IMG/VR virus record: IMGVR_UViG_3300024346_009227
Location: 1-64,000 of that record
DNA length: 64,000 nucleotides
DNA from: a virus
Direction: 5' to 3' (one strand)
How positions within the stretch are numbered: position 1 is the stretch's first letter; each line of letters starts with the position of its first letter. The notes beneath the pieces were generated by a model. The model searched no databases. It saw only the letters and a program-made list of their open reading frames with translations, and had not been told where the DNA came from. Of this stretch, positions 15,821-24,217 are shown one piece after another. Both the position numbers and the translations under genes were made by a program.

Positions 15821-15829
15821 GATTTAAAA

Positions 15830-16300
15830 ATGTCTAAAAAAAAAGATGATAAACATTTAAAACAACAAATAGATTACAATGAATTTTTAAATTCAATTAA
15901 AGATTTAATCTTAAGCACTAACGCTTATAAAAATCAAAAATTAAAACAATTTTCTACAGCAAAAGAATCTTATGATGCCCCACAATCAGCAAGAAATAAT
16001 GCAAAAAAAGTCTTAGCTTGGAAAGAAAAGTATGGAAAAGAATGTAAAGGAATGACTGCTGTAGGTTGGGCAAGAGCAAGAGACTTGGCTGGAAATGCTA
16101 TGTTGTCTGCCGATACAGTAAAAAGAATGGCTCAATTCAATAGACATGGATCTAATTACGAAAAAGCAAAATCTAAACCAGAGTATAAAACTAAGCCTTG
16201 GACTATTCCAGCAGTAGTTGCATGGTTAGGATGGGGTGGAACATCTGGTATTGAATGGGCAATTAGAACAAGTCAATCCATTATAAAAAAGAAAAAATAA
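15830..16300 (+). CDS. conserved phage protein (head/assembly-associated type domain)
   Basis: 156 aa. The C-terminal ~90 residues contain TAVGWARARDLAGNAMLS, VKRMAQFNRHGSNYE and AVVAWLGWGGTSGIEWA. This domain often occurs fused to or near phage portal or prohead-protease proteins, and its biochemical role is not established. N-terminal part is Lys/Gln rich. A GATTTAAAA segment precedes the ATG. The following 160 nt hold a small possible gene. Confidence 0.6.
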   Translation: MSKKKDDKHLKQQIDYNEFLNSIKDLILSTNAYKNQKLKQFSTAKESYDAPQSARNNAKKVLAWKEKYGKECKGMTAVGWARARDLAGNAMLSADTVKRMAQFNRHGSNYEKAKSKPEYKTKPWTIPAVVAWLGWGGTSGIEWAIRTSQSIIKKKK

Positions 16301-16303
16301 ATC

Positions 16304-16447
16304 ATGTTAAACATAATTCTTTTTTTGTTATTTAATCAAAATATATCTAAAGATCAATTCGCATTAATAGAAAAAGATTCTATTTCATTTTACAAATTAA
16401 TAAATGAAGTTAAGAAAAATACAAAACAAGAAGAGTGTTTTACTTGA
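16304..16447 (+). CDS. possible small membrane-associated protein
   Basis: 47 aa, MLNIILFLLFNQNISKDQF..., a short hydrophobic N-terminus of 10 residues followed by a charged tail with one Cys near the end. It starts 4 nt after the previous stop with a weak Shine-Dalgarno. Its TGA lies just ahead of the GGAG of the next gene. The hydrophobic stretch is shorter than a normal membrane span; it might be a signal-anchor or lipoprotein-like spanin part, but no lipobox is seen. Confidence 0.35.
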   Translation: MLNIILFLLFNQNISKDQFALIEKDSISFYKLINEVKKNTKQEECFT

Positions 16448-16461
16448 CGGAGAAAAAAATA

Positions 16462-16809
16462 ATGCGGTCGCATAAAAAAATACAACAAATATTAGAAAAA
16501 TCAGAAACACTTAAAAAGTATGATGCTATTGGTATTATAACAATAATTATGATTGTTAGTCTTATATTTGAAGGTATAAAAATAATACAATATTGCAAAT
16601 CATCTAAAGTAACAGCCTTAATAATTAAGCGTGGTGGTCCTTTAGTTAGAATGTTTATTAGAAAAAATATTTACAACAAAATAATAAAAGCAAATGTTCC
16701 AGAAAATGATGCTAAAATAATATCTAACACAATAGTAGAAATGCTTCAATCTCTTTCTGTTGAAGAAATAGCTTCTATCTTGGAGTTAGCTTTTAATGAA
16801 AATAGTTAG
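16462..16809 (+). CDS. single-pass membrane protein
   Basis: 115 aa with one transmembrane helix at about residues 23-41 (AIGIITIIMIVSLIFEGIKI) and a basic region after it. A helical C-terminus is rich in Val/Ile/Glu. The GGAG at 16449-16452 supports the ATG at 16462. It overlaps the next gene by 14 nt. A holin or membrane-anchoring role is conceivable from size and position, but no holin family is recognised. Confidence 0.6.
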   Translation: MRSHKKIQQILEKSETLKKYDAIGIITIIMIVSLIFEGIKIIQYCKSSKVTALIIKRGGPLVRMFIRKNIYNKIIKANVPENDAKIISNTIVEMLQSLSVEEIASILELAFNENS

Positions 16810-17665
16810 TGCAAGATATGGACCAAAAGATGTAACAGAAAAAGTAGTTCCTTATTTTAATGGCGAAAAAATCAGCATTTTTGTTTCTAATGATACATTT
16901 GGAGATACAAATCCAGGATATTTAAAAAAATTAATTATTGAATTTGATAACGGAGAAAAAGCAGAATCATATGAAAATCATTATTTAGTATATCCAAAAT
17001 TTTTTAAAGAAAAATTAGGTATATTTTACACAAATAATAATAACAAATTAATATATAATGCAATAGATTATTCTATGCAAACAATAAGAGATTCATCTTA
17101 TGGATTAGCAGATATTGTAACATGTGTTTGGAACAAAATACCAAACAACCCTTTCGTAGAAATATTTGCACAAACAAAAACATCTAGTCATTTAAATCAA
17201 GTTTTGCAAATCCTACAAGCATTATATTTTTCAAGAATGCAAAATAAAAATTACAAGTATGTTAGTTTTTTAGAACATGATTGTTTATATCCAGATGGAT
17301 ATTTTGACTACAATGATTTTTCTGGTAATTGTATATGTAACATGAATTATATTGGATTATCTAAAGATGGATGGCAACATAAAATTAGAAATGATAAGCC
17401 TTTATCTCAAATTACTATGAAGTTTGATTATGCAATTAAACATTTTGAATCAATTTTGCCAAACGCTTTAATTGCAAATTCTGGTATAGCAGAACCACCA
17501 CACGACAATAACAATATTGAAGAATGGAACTGCATTAATCCTTCAGTTCATGTTAATCATGGTTATCACTTCACATCACATTACAGCATATACAGTAAAG
17601 AAAAAACTTCATTAAATTACTATTGGGAAAATTATGAATTATATTCTAGTCTTTTTGTAAATTAA
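16796..17665 (+). CDS. probable GT-A-like sugar-modification protein
   Basis: 289 aa. The N-terminus (SARYGPKDVTEKV, then SNDTFGDTNPG) is followed by a domain with FSRMQNKNYKYVSFLEHDCLYP. A hydrophobic strand ending in EHD at this position is the kind of metal-binding variant seen in some GT-A proteins from phage glycan clusters. A C-terminal HVNHGYHFTSHYS has several His. Not a confident family call. Directly followed by a GT2 gene, which supports a role in glycan synthesis. The ATG is inside the previous gene (14-nt overlap) and has TTGGAG upstream. Confidence 0.5.
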   Translation: MKIVSARYGPKDVTEKVVPYFNGEKISIFVSNDTFGDTNPGYLKKLIIEFDNGEKAESYENHYLVYPKFFKEKLGIFYTNNNNKLIYNAIDYSMQTIRDSSYGLADIVTCVWNKIPNNPFVEIFAQTKTSSHLNQVLQILQALYFSRMQNKNYKYVSFLEHDCLYPDGYFDYNDFSGNCICNMNYIGLSKDGWQHKIRNDKPLSQITMKFDYAIKHFESILPNALIANSGIAEPPHDNNNIEEWNCINPSVHVNHGYHFTSHYSIYSKEKTSLNYYWENYELYSSLFVN

Positions 17666-17683
17666 TAACAATTAGGTTTTATT

Positions 17684-18436
17684 ATGAAAAATCCAAAAGT
17701 TAGTTGTTATTGTGCAACATATGGAAGAGTGAGTTTACTTGAAGAATCAGTACACAGTTTTTTAATTCAAGACTATGATGGCGAAAAAGAATTAATAATA
17801 TTAAATGATTTCTCAGATCAAACAATTTATTTTGATCACCCACAAATAAAAATATACAATTACAAAAAAAAAGAAAGCTTGTTAGGAAAAAAATTTAATG
17901 ATTGTGTAAAATATTGTACTGGAGAAATACTTTTTCCTTGGGAAGATGATGATATTTATCTTTCAAATAAAATATCTTTTTCTGTAAATAAAATGATTTT
18001 AAATAAAACAAAAATATTTCACACTAGAAATGCTTTTTATGAATTAAATGCCGAAAATATAATGAATGCACTTAATTATTTCCAAGCTGATTTATTGTAT
18101 CATACTAATTTATGTATTTATAAAGACGCTTTTGAAAAAGCAGGAGGTTATTATGAATACGATGGAATTGATTTAGATGTAATATCAATGAATAGATTTT
18201 TTGCATCAGAAAAATATGTTAGTGAAAAAATAGATATAAAAGATTTTTTTTATTTATACAGATTATCTACTACAAATAGTTATCATGCAACTTGGTTAAG
18301 TCATGGAAAAGAAGGTATTTCTAAAGAGGCAGAAAAATATATAGAGGGTTTAAGAAAAGACATAGTTTTAGGTGATTATTATTTAAATCCACATTGGAAA
18401 TATGATTACGAATTTTTTTGTAGGAAAATTCATTAA
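17684..18436 (+). CDS. family 2 glycosyltransferase
   Basis: 250 aa, GT-A fold. VSCYCATYGRVSLLEESVHS begins the catalytic domain, KELIILNDFSDQ carries the nucleotide-binding Asp, and FPWEDDDIYLSN holds the DxD. The acceptor half includes GGYYEYDGIDLDVISM, comparable to the ED motif region of GT2. Likely adds a sugar to an envelope or virion glycan. Ends in a shared TTAA with the stop of the convergent GT6-like gene. Confidence 0.87.
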   Translation: MKNPKVSCYCATYGRVSLLEESVHSFLIQDYDGEKELIILNDFSDQTIYFDHPQIKIYNYKKKESLLGKKFNDCVKYCTGEILFPWEDDDIYLSNKISFSVNKMILNKTKIFHTRNAFYELNAENIMNALNYFQADLLYHTNLCIYKDAFEKAGGYYEYDGIDLDVISMNRFFASEKYVSEKIDIKDFFYLYRLSTTNSYHATWLSHGKEGISKEAEKYIEGLRKDIVLGDYYLNPHWKYDYEFFCRKIH

Positions 18437-19200
18437 TCAATTAATTTTAATAATCCATGCTGTATATCATAAGTTTTATCTTTATTTTCTAACATCTGAA
18501 GCAAAAAAGCATTTATATCTAATTTTGTATTTCTAGTTTCTCCAATTCCACCCTTGTCACTAATTAAAAATTTAAAGTCTTCTGTCAAAACTGTTTTGTC
18601 TGGTGGATTAAAATGAAAATAAGAATTTATATAACTTTCATCATTTACTGGTGGTTCATAATTAATTTTTTTATCTTCTATTTGATATCCTCTTAATGTC
18701 TTGCAAAAATCTATAACCCTTTCTTTTGTACCACCAAAAAAAGCACCATAATAATAAGTATATTTTAACTTGCTATCTAAAGGAACATAGGATTTTCCAA
18801 TTTCATTTCTATCAAAACCTTTTCCATCAGATAACCAAGAACGATTTCCATAATGTTCCCCGCCCACAAGCTCACCTAAAAACCATGACTCATCAAAATC
18901 CTTATCTATATTTGTATCTGCATCAAAATAATAAATAAAATCACAATCTTCATTTTCAATTTTAATTATATTTTTAAATTTTGAATTAGTTCCTTCATGC
19001 CAATGATCATGCTTATCTTCTATATAATTGACATTTACATTAGGTAAATACATAGTTGGATCTAAATCAGAAAACAAATAAAATTTTATTTTAAATTTTC
19101 CTTTGTAATAATGATTAAATTTTTTAACAAATCTTAATCCAAGAATAAAATACGAATTTGTACAAACAATACAAATTGCAATTGTTTTTTCTTGATCCAT
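18433..19200 (-). CDS. family 6 glycosyltransferase (ABO-transferase-like)
   Basis: 255 aa. GT6 enzymes are retaining alpha-1,3-Gal/GalNAc transferases related to human ABO transferases. The family landmarks are all visible: YYFDADTNIDKDF (DxD; DAD), GELVGGEHYGN, YYYGAFFGGTKERV, and the late DESYINSYFHFNPP. An ATG at 19200 with GGAG upstream is preferred over 19236, which would add 12 unconserved residues. It is an isolated minus-strand gene. Bacterial and phage GT6 members are known but uncommon, and usually soluble without the membrane anchor of the animal enzymes, as here. Confidence 0.82.
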   Translation of the reverse strand: MDQEKTIAICIVCTNSYFILGLRFVKKFNHYYKGKFKIKFYLFSDLDPTMYLPNVNVNYIEDKHDHWHEGTNSKFKNIIKIENEDCDFIYYFDADTNIDKDFDESWFLGELVGGEHYGNRSWLSDGKGFDRNEIGKSYVPLDSKLKYTYYYGAFFGGTKERVIDFCKTLRGYQIEDKKINYEPPVNDESYINSYFHFNPPDKTVLTEDFKFLISDKGGIGETRNTKLDINAFLLQMLENKDKTYDIQHGLLKLID

Positions 19201-19309
19201 AATTTTTCTCCATAAAAATTCATTGTGATTGATCAAGATATAATATCAACTTAAATAAAAATTACTATTGAAACATGTTTAAAAATAAGTAAGATTTTGA
19301 TCTGTCTTA

Positions 19310-19405
19310 TCATTGTTATGGGTGTATTTATATCCGCTGGTAATCGCCAGTATTACATACCTTTAGAGTTCCGCTTATCCTTGCGATCAGCAGGGAAGAT
19401 GGGGT
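19310..19405 (+). promoter_or_regulatory. candidate structured leader of the class II RNR gene
   Basis: The 209-nt divergent gap before nrdJ has no gene, and its last ~95 nt are less AT-rich than the surroundings. CTGG/CCAG closes a 6-nt loop (about 19337-19350), flanked by a longer stem GGT-GTA with TAC-ACC interrupted by a 2-nt bulge. Downstream, TTCC/GGAA or CCTT/AGGG can form a second hairpin just before the GATGGGG ribosome-binding site. RNA motifs upstream of nrdJ genes have been described from environmental DNA; I cannot confirm that this is one. The cobalamin riboswitch core (B12 box) is not evident. Confidence 0.4.
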
Positions 19406-19409
19406 TTTT

Positions 19410-21701
19410 ATGTCAATTAAAGAATTGCAAAAATATACTGCTGTTTCTAAGTACGCTAGATGGATAGAGTCTGAAAAAAGACGAGAAACTTGGGATGAAA
19501 GCGTAGATAGAATAAAAGATATGATGATTGAAGTTAATCCTTCCTTGCATGAAGATATTGAAAAATATTATGGGATGATTAAAAATCAAAAAATATTAGG
19601 TTCACAAAGAGCATTACAATTTGGTGGAAAACCAATCCTTAAACATAACGCAAGAATATTTAATTGTTCTGCTAGTTATTGCGATAGATTAAGATTTTTT
19701 CAAGAATGTTTTTATTTATTGCTTTGCGGATCTGGAACTGGGTTTAGTGTACAAAAACACCATGTCGAATTATTACCAAAATTTTCATCCACTAGACTAG
19801 ATCCAGAAACATGTTGTTATCAACATCTTGTTCACAGGGTTGAAGATTCAATTGAAGGTTGGGCAGATGCTCTTGGCGTTCTTCTTTCCTCATATTTTGA
19901 AACTCCAATAAAAGGGTTTGAAAAATACAAAGATATTGAAGTTGCATTTAGTTATGTAGATATAAGAGAAAAGGGTTCTCCTTTGGGTTGTGGCATAGGC
20001 AATGCTCCAGGCCATGAACCTTTACAGAAAGCTTTAGAAAATATTGAGGCTTTACTTAAAAGGTGCATTGCAAATGGACAGACAGAATTACGAACAATAG
20101 ATGCATTTGACATAGTTATGTTTACTGCTGATGCTGTTATCTCTGGCGGTGTTCGTAGATCTGCAACTATAGCCTTGTTCTCTGCTGATGACGAGTTGAT
20201 GATCAATGCAAAGACTGGCGATTGGTATTTTACTAATCCACAAAGGGCTAGAGCAAACATCTCTGCCCTGCTTCATAGAAAACACACCAGTAAAGAAGTG
20301 TTTGAAAATCTTTTTAAAGCAACAAAAGAGTTTGGTGAGCCAGGATTTTTCTTTGCTGATTTTTACGATGTCTTATGCAATCCATGCTGTGAGATATCAT
20401 GGATAACTAGGCACTTCTATAAGAAGAACAGTCCAGAACTAGCCGAGGCTTTGTCATTATATGAAGGACCAATAACAACAAAAGAGTCATGCAAAGATGA
20501 CATGCCAGAAGATGAGGTCGGTCTTTCTGGTTGGGGATTCTGCAATTTATCAACCATTAATGGAAAAACAATAACTTCAGAAGAAGACTTCTACGAAAGA
20601 TGTGCTGCTGCTGCGTTTATTGGTACATTACAAGCATCTTTTACCAATTTTCCATACTTGGGTCATGTTACAGAACTTATCGCTCGTAAAGAGGCATTAT
20701 TGGGCGTTTCAATTAATGGTATGCAGCATCATCCAAAAATACTTTTAAATCCAGAAATTCAGCAGAAAGGTGCTGAGATAGTAAAGAATACAAATAAAAA
20801 GTACGCCTCTATTTTAAACATAAACCCTGCTGCCAGAACGACTTGTGTCAAACCAGAAGGCAATTCTGCTGCTTTATTAGGTTCAACATCAGGCATTCAT
20901 CCAGATCATAGCAGGAGGTATTTCCGTATTGTCCAAGCTAACCAGCTTGAATCTCCTTATCAACACTTTAAAACCATTAATCCTCAAGCATGTGAAGAAT
21001 CTGTATGGTCATCTAATAAAACAGATGATTGTATAAGGTTTTGTGTGCAAAGCCAAGATGGCACAGTACTTAAGGAAGAAATAAATGCTATATCTATGTT
21101 GGACAATGTTGTTTCAACATATAAAAATTGGGTAGTTTCTGGTAAAAATCCAGAGCTTTGCATTAGAAAAGAACTAAATCACAATGTGTCTAATACAATA
21201 CATGTACAAGATGATGAGTGGGATAAGGTAAAAGATTATATTTATGATCATCGTGCAGATCTTGCTGGAATATCGCTTATAGCTTCTAGTGGAGATAAAG
21301 ATTATAATCAAGCACCATTTACAGCAGTTTATTCAATTGAAGAACAAATAAAAAATTGGGGTTTTGAAGCTACATCTATGGCTTATGAAATATACCCAAA
21401 ATTTTCTGAGTATAGCTTTAATTCTTTGTGGGATTCATGTTCTTGTGTTCTTGGTTATTTTGAACCAAAAGATAAGAAGCAAGAATCTTGGAAAATCATA
21501 GTGCAAAAATATGCAGACGAATATTTTTCTTCTAATATTAAGTACGCTACATACGCACTTAAAGATGCATATAACTTAGACTTATGGAATAAATTAGTAG
21601 ATAGTTATTCAGAAGTAAATTATTTAAATGTTTTAGAAGAAAAATCTACAATAAATATACAAGGCGAACTGGCTTGTGCTGGCGGTGCGTGTTTATTATG
21701 A
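19410..21701 (+). CDS. nrdJ: class II (adenosylcobalamin-dependent) ribonucleotide reductase
   Basis: 763 aa, monomeric RTPR type. It reduces ribonucleotides to deoxyribonucleotides with a thiyl radical formed from adenosylcobalamin, with no separate small subunit. Visible landmarks: FNCSASYC (redox Cys region), CGSGTGFSVQ, NPCCEISW (radical Cys C326, base E328), GFCNLSTING (C378), CVKPEGNSAALLGSTSGIHP, and the C-terminal redox pair CAGGAC. The distance between NPCCE and FCNLS (about 52 residues) is long and contains a polar insertion with its own Cys. An oxygen-independent enzyme suits a phage of varied-oxygen habitats; it needs host cobalamin. Confidence 0.95.
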   Translation: MSIKELQKYTAVSKYARWIESEKRRETWDESVDRIKDMMIEVNPSLHEDIEKYYGMIKNQKILGSQRALQFGGKPILKHNARIFNCSASYCDRLRFFQECFYLLLCGSGTGFSVQKHHVELLPKFSSTRLDPETCCYQHLVHRVEDSIEGWADALGVLLSSYFETPIKGFEKYKDIEVAFSYVDIREKGSPLGCGIGNAPGHEPLQKALENIEALLKRCIANGQTELRTIDAFDIVMFTADAVISGGVRRSATIALFSADDELMINAKTGDWYFTNPQRARANISALLHRKHTSKEVFENLFKATKEFGEPGFFFADFYDVLCNPCCEISWITRHFYKKNSPELAEALSLYEGPITTKESCKDDMPEDEVGLSGWGFCNLSTINGKTITSEEDFYERCAAAAFIGTLQASFTNFPYLGHVTELIARKEALLGVSINGMQHHPKILLNPEIQQKGAEIVKNTNKKYASILNINPAARTTCVKPEGNSAALLGSTSGIHPDHSRRYFRIVQANQLESPYQHFKTINPQACEESVWSSNKTDDCIRFCVQSQDGTVLKEEINAISMLDNVVSTYKNWVVSGKNPELCIRKELNHNVSNTIHVQDDEWDKVKDYIYDHRADLAGISLIASSGDKDYNQAPFTAVYSIEEQIKNWGFEATSMAYEIYPKFSEYSFNSLWDSCSCVLGYFEPKDKKQESWKIIVQKYADEYFSSNIKYATYALKDAYNLDLWNKLVDSYSEVNYLNVLEEKSTINIQGELACAGGACLL

Positions 21702-21773
21702 TAAGAACTAGTTTAAAAAAACCAAAAAGATGTTCTTGTAGGATTAAAAAGCTTAAAAAGGAAAAAAGGAAAA

Positions 21774-22643
21774 ATGTTAAAAAGAGGAACCCTTAAGGCA
21801 TTTGGTGCTCCATTTAACATTGAGCATTCCAGTTGTTCAAACATTAAACCAACACTATTTGATTGGACAAAAAGCGATTCAGATATAGAAGTCTTTATAG
21901 ATTATTCTATAGTTCAAGAATCATTTTCTATTCCCAAAAAACAATCTGTGCTTAGAGTTGGTTGGTTATGTGAATCCGTTACAATTTATGGCAATCTTTA
22001 TGAATACATAAAATATAACTACAAGAATATCTTCTCTTCTTTGGATTTTGTTTTCACATCTGATAAGTATCTATTGTCATTAGATCCAAGATTTAAGTTT
22101 GCCTATTCTTGCAGCAATATACCTTGGACACCAAGAGAGTTTTGGGGCATTTACCCAAAAACAAAAAAATGTTCAATGATTTGTTCAAACAAAAAGTCTT
22201 GCAAAGAACATCTATACAGACACTCAGTTGCTCAAATATATAAAGATAAAGTCGATATTTATGGTGGTGCTTTTGATTCTCCGTACACTGGAGAAAAATA
22301 CGACAACTTTTATAAAAAAGAAAATGCTTTAAAAGACTACATGTTTTCTATAGTAATACAAAATAATTTTAATTCTTATTTTTTTGCCGAAATGCTAACT
22401 GATTGTTTTGCTTACGGAACGATACCAATATACTTAGGCAATCCAGAAATAGGAAACTTTTTTGATGAAAACGGAATAATACAATACAAAGGTGGATTTG
22501 ATATTGGTACTTTAAACGAAGAATTGTATAATAGTAAAATGAATGCAATCAATAACAATCTAGAAAGAATAAAATCAATGCCCATGTCTGATGACTATCT
22601 ATATGAACAATGCACTAATATATATAGAGGTAATTATGAATGA
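21774..22643 (+). CDS. family 10 glycosyltransferase (fucosyltransferase-like)
   Basis: 289 aa. The C-terminal domain has the GT10 hallmark: YMFSIVIQNNFNSYFFAEML, then TDCFAYGTIPIYLGNPEIGN and a FFDENGIIQY segment. The family's characteristic E-N pair is here QN. Known GT10 enzymes transfer fucose from GDP-fucose in alpha-1,3/1,4 linkage. The N-terminal half is divergent and has several cysteines. The preceding 70 nt contain only a very basic 32-codon open frame. Located just after nrdJ, it is a glycan gene embedded in the replication operon. Confidence 0.75.
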   Translation: MLKRGTLKAFGAPFNIEHSSCSNIKPTLFDWTKSDSDIEVFIDYSIVQESFSIPKKQSVLRVGWLCESVTIYGNLYEYIKYNYKNIFSSLDFVFTSDKYLLSLDPRFKFAYSCSNIPWTPREFWGIYPKTKKCSMICSNKKSCKEHLYRHSVAQIYKDKVDIYGGAFDSPYTGEKYDNFYKKENALKDYMFSIVIQNNFNSYFFAEMLTDCFAYGTIPIYLGNPEIGNFFDENGIIQYKGGFDIGTLNEELYNSKMNAINNNLERIKSMPMSDDYLYEQCTNIYRGNYE

Positions 22644-22875
22644 GTCATTTCAAAATGGTGATGTTGTTTGTTTGAAGTCTGGAAGTATGCCAATGACTGT
22701 TGTTAACACAAATAAAGAAACTAATGAAATTTTAGTTGCTTATTTTGATTTAGATGCAAATGTTATGCGTGATGGTTTTCCACCAGAAGCACTTGAGTTT
22801 ACTCACGATTCTTGGAAGATGAAATATTGTGTTGATTTACATGACGATGATGAAGAAGAAGAGGGTGGATTTTAA
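22636..22875 (+). CDS. YodC/DUF2158-like small protein
   Basis: 79 aa, QNGDVVCLKSGSMPMTVVNT followed by an aromatic ILVAYFD and then FPPEALEF. This is the compact beta-barrel-like pattern of the DUF2158 (YodC) family: GDVVxLKSGxPxMTV. Function of the family is unknown. The C-terminus is very acidic (DDDEEEEGG). Chosen ATG overlaps the end of the previous gene by 8 nt and has a GAGGTAATT upstream. Confidence 0.72.
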   Translation: MNESFQNGDVVCLKSGSMPMTVVNTNKETNEILVAYFDLDANVMRDGFPPEALEFTHDSWKMKYCVDLHDDDEEEEGGF

Positions 22876-22876
22876 T

Positions 22877-23242
22877 ATGCCAACCTACGAATACATATGT
22901 GAAAATTGCAATGCTTTAACAGAACAGTTTCGTACCTTTGCAGAAGGGCATTTAGAAAAATGCCCAACTTGTAAAAAAAACAAATTGGTTCAAGTGTTTT
23001 CTGGTGGAATAATGAGTTATGTTAAAGGTGGAGAAACATTGGGTCAGATAAGCGAACAAAATTTTAAAAGAGAGGGTGGAAAAATAAAAGAAAAGATTGC
23101 AAAGGAAAAAGAAGAAGCAGATAATAAGCTTCCTTGGTGGAGATCAGGAAAAGTAAAAGGTCTTGAAAAACAAGACAAGATACTAAATGTTGATAAGATT
23201 AAGAACATTAGGAAATACATAGACAAAGGAGAAAAAAAATGA
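22877..23242 (+). CDS. FmdB-type zinc-ribbon protein
   Basis: 121 aa. Starts MPTYEYICENCNALTEQF and continues KCPTCKKNKLVQVFSGG: the FmdB/CxxC_CxxC_SSSS regulatory-protein zinc ribbon (cysteines at about 9, 12, 31, 34). The C-terminal part is a Lys/Glu-rich helix (KEKIAKEKEEADNK). The family binds zinc; many phages carry one, function unclear. Begins 1 nt after the previous stop and ends with an ATGA overlap. Confidence 0.82.
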   Translation: MPTYEYICENCNALTEQFRTFAEGHLEKCPTCKKNKLVQVFSGGIMSYVKGGETLGQISEQNFKREGGKIKEKIAKEKEEADNKLPWWRSGKVKGLEKQDKILNVDKIKNIRKYIDKGEKK

Positions 23243-23589
23243 GTAAGCTTAAACAAGAAGACGAAAAAGAAAAACCAAAAGAAGGTTTAGTAGATGGTGG
23301 ACATGTGATTATAAAATGCAGCAATTGCGATAAACCATTAGTAGATGTTTTGATTGTAAAGCCAAATGAAAAAAAGAGTGATGGAACACCATTTGTTTGG
23401 CAATGTGTAGCAGAATGCTGTTATTGTAACGATAAAAGCTTTATTACAGAAGTAAAAGGAATATTTCGTGCTGCTGGAATTATTGTTGAAAACAAAGAAA
23501 ATCCAGAGCACTATACTGGAATTACAAATTTAGATGATATTGTAATTGACGATGAAAATATTTTATTTAAAACTTCTAGGAGAAAGTAA
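23239..23589 (+). CDS. zinc-ribbon-like hypothetical protein
   Basis: 116 aa. It contains KCSNCDKPLVDV, then CVAECCYCNDKSF, giving two CxxC pairs (CSNC and CCYC) about 35 residues apart, so probably one zinc site. The N-terminus is very charged (EDEKEKPKEG). No known family. GGAG lies 7 nt before the ATG. It sits in a run of small, ATGA-coupled genes leading into the recombinase, so a DNA-transaction role is possible. Confidence 0.6.
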   Translation: MSKLKQEDEKEKPKEGLVDGGHVIIKCSNCDKPLVDVLIVKPNEKKSDGTPFVWQCVAECCYCNDKSFITEVKGIFRAAGIIVENKENPEHYTGITNLDDIVIDDENILFKTSRRK

Positions 23590-23933
23590 TGGAAATTTAC
23601 AATGATCCAGAAATAAAATCATATGGATATGATAAAGATGCAAACGATATAGATCCTAATGAAGCTTTCTGTTTGGCTAAAAAATCATTAGATATAAGCA
23701 ACAACACTTATTCTTACTGGGTTAAAATGTGCCTTTCATCTTTTAGTCCAAGCAAATTATTTGATCCAGAAACAGATCTTGTTGAAGAACTAAGAAGATT
23801 TGATAACTATACTGGAAAAAACAAGTATCACTATAGAAAAGTTAGTGAAGAGTGTTTTAATCATTATATTTCATATCTTACAACAAAAAAAACATCTTTT
23901 ATTAGAAACGCAGACAGGAGTGCCATAGCATGA
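23589..23933 (+). CDS. hypothetical protein
   Basis: 114 aa, MEIYNDPEIKSYGYDKD..., no recognised domain. Rich in aromatic residues and probably helical. The start is joined to the previous stop (TAATG) with AGGAGA upstream, and the stop overlaps the next start, indicating translational coupling within the pre-recombinase gene run. Confidence 0.58.
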   Translation: MEIYNDPEIKSYGYDKDANDIDPNEAFCLAKKSLDISNNTYSYWVKMCLSSFSPSKLFDPETDLVEELRRFDNYTGKNKYHYRKVSEECFNHYISYLTTKKTSFIRNADRSAIA

Positions 23934-24217
23934 AAAATAAAAAGTTTGTTATTGACGAAGTGAAAGAGTTTTATATAAAGTCAAACTCACACTTACAAAC
24001 AATTGAATCTATAGCAGAAAAAGTTGGTGCTAAGATTGAAGATATTCAAGAACTATACAATTCTTCAAAAACCAAAGCATCCAATGCGTTTCAAGTTTAT
24101 AGCGGAACAGTCTCTATGACTGAAAAACAAGGTGTTGCAGATGACATGAATGCTAAAAAAGATAATATTAACCATGAATTCTTAGATAGATATAAGAATA
24201 CAAGGCACAAAATATGA
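23930..24217 (+). CDS. hypothetical protein, possible helix-turn-helix
   Basis: 95 aa. Residues about 15-40 (IKSNSHLQTIESIAEKVGAK followed by IEDIQELYNSS) have the spacing of a small helix-turn-helix: a helix, a turn at VG, and a second helix. The C-terminal half is polar. Could be a DNA-binding regulator or an adaptor; not confident. ATGA overlaps at both ends. Confidence 0.55.
   Translation: MKNKKFVIDEVKEFYIKSNSHLQTIESIAEKVGAKIEDIQELYNSSKTKASNAFQVYSGTVSMTEKQGVADDMNAKKDNINHEFLDRYKNTRHKI

Noticed and set aside
21698-21796. 32-codon very basic open frame between nrdJ and the GT10-like gene
   Set aside because: It starts in an ATGA overlap but is only Lys/Arg-rich with no distinctive pattern; may be translated, but support is too weak to list as a gene.
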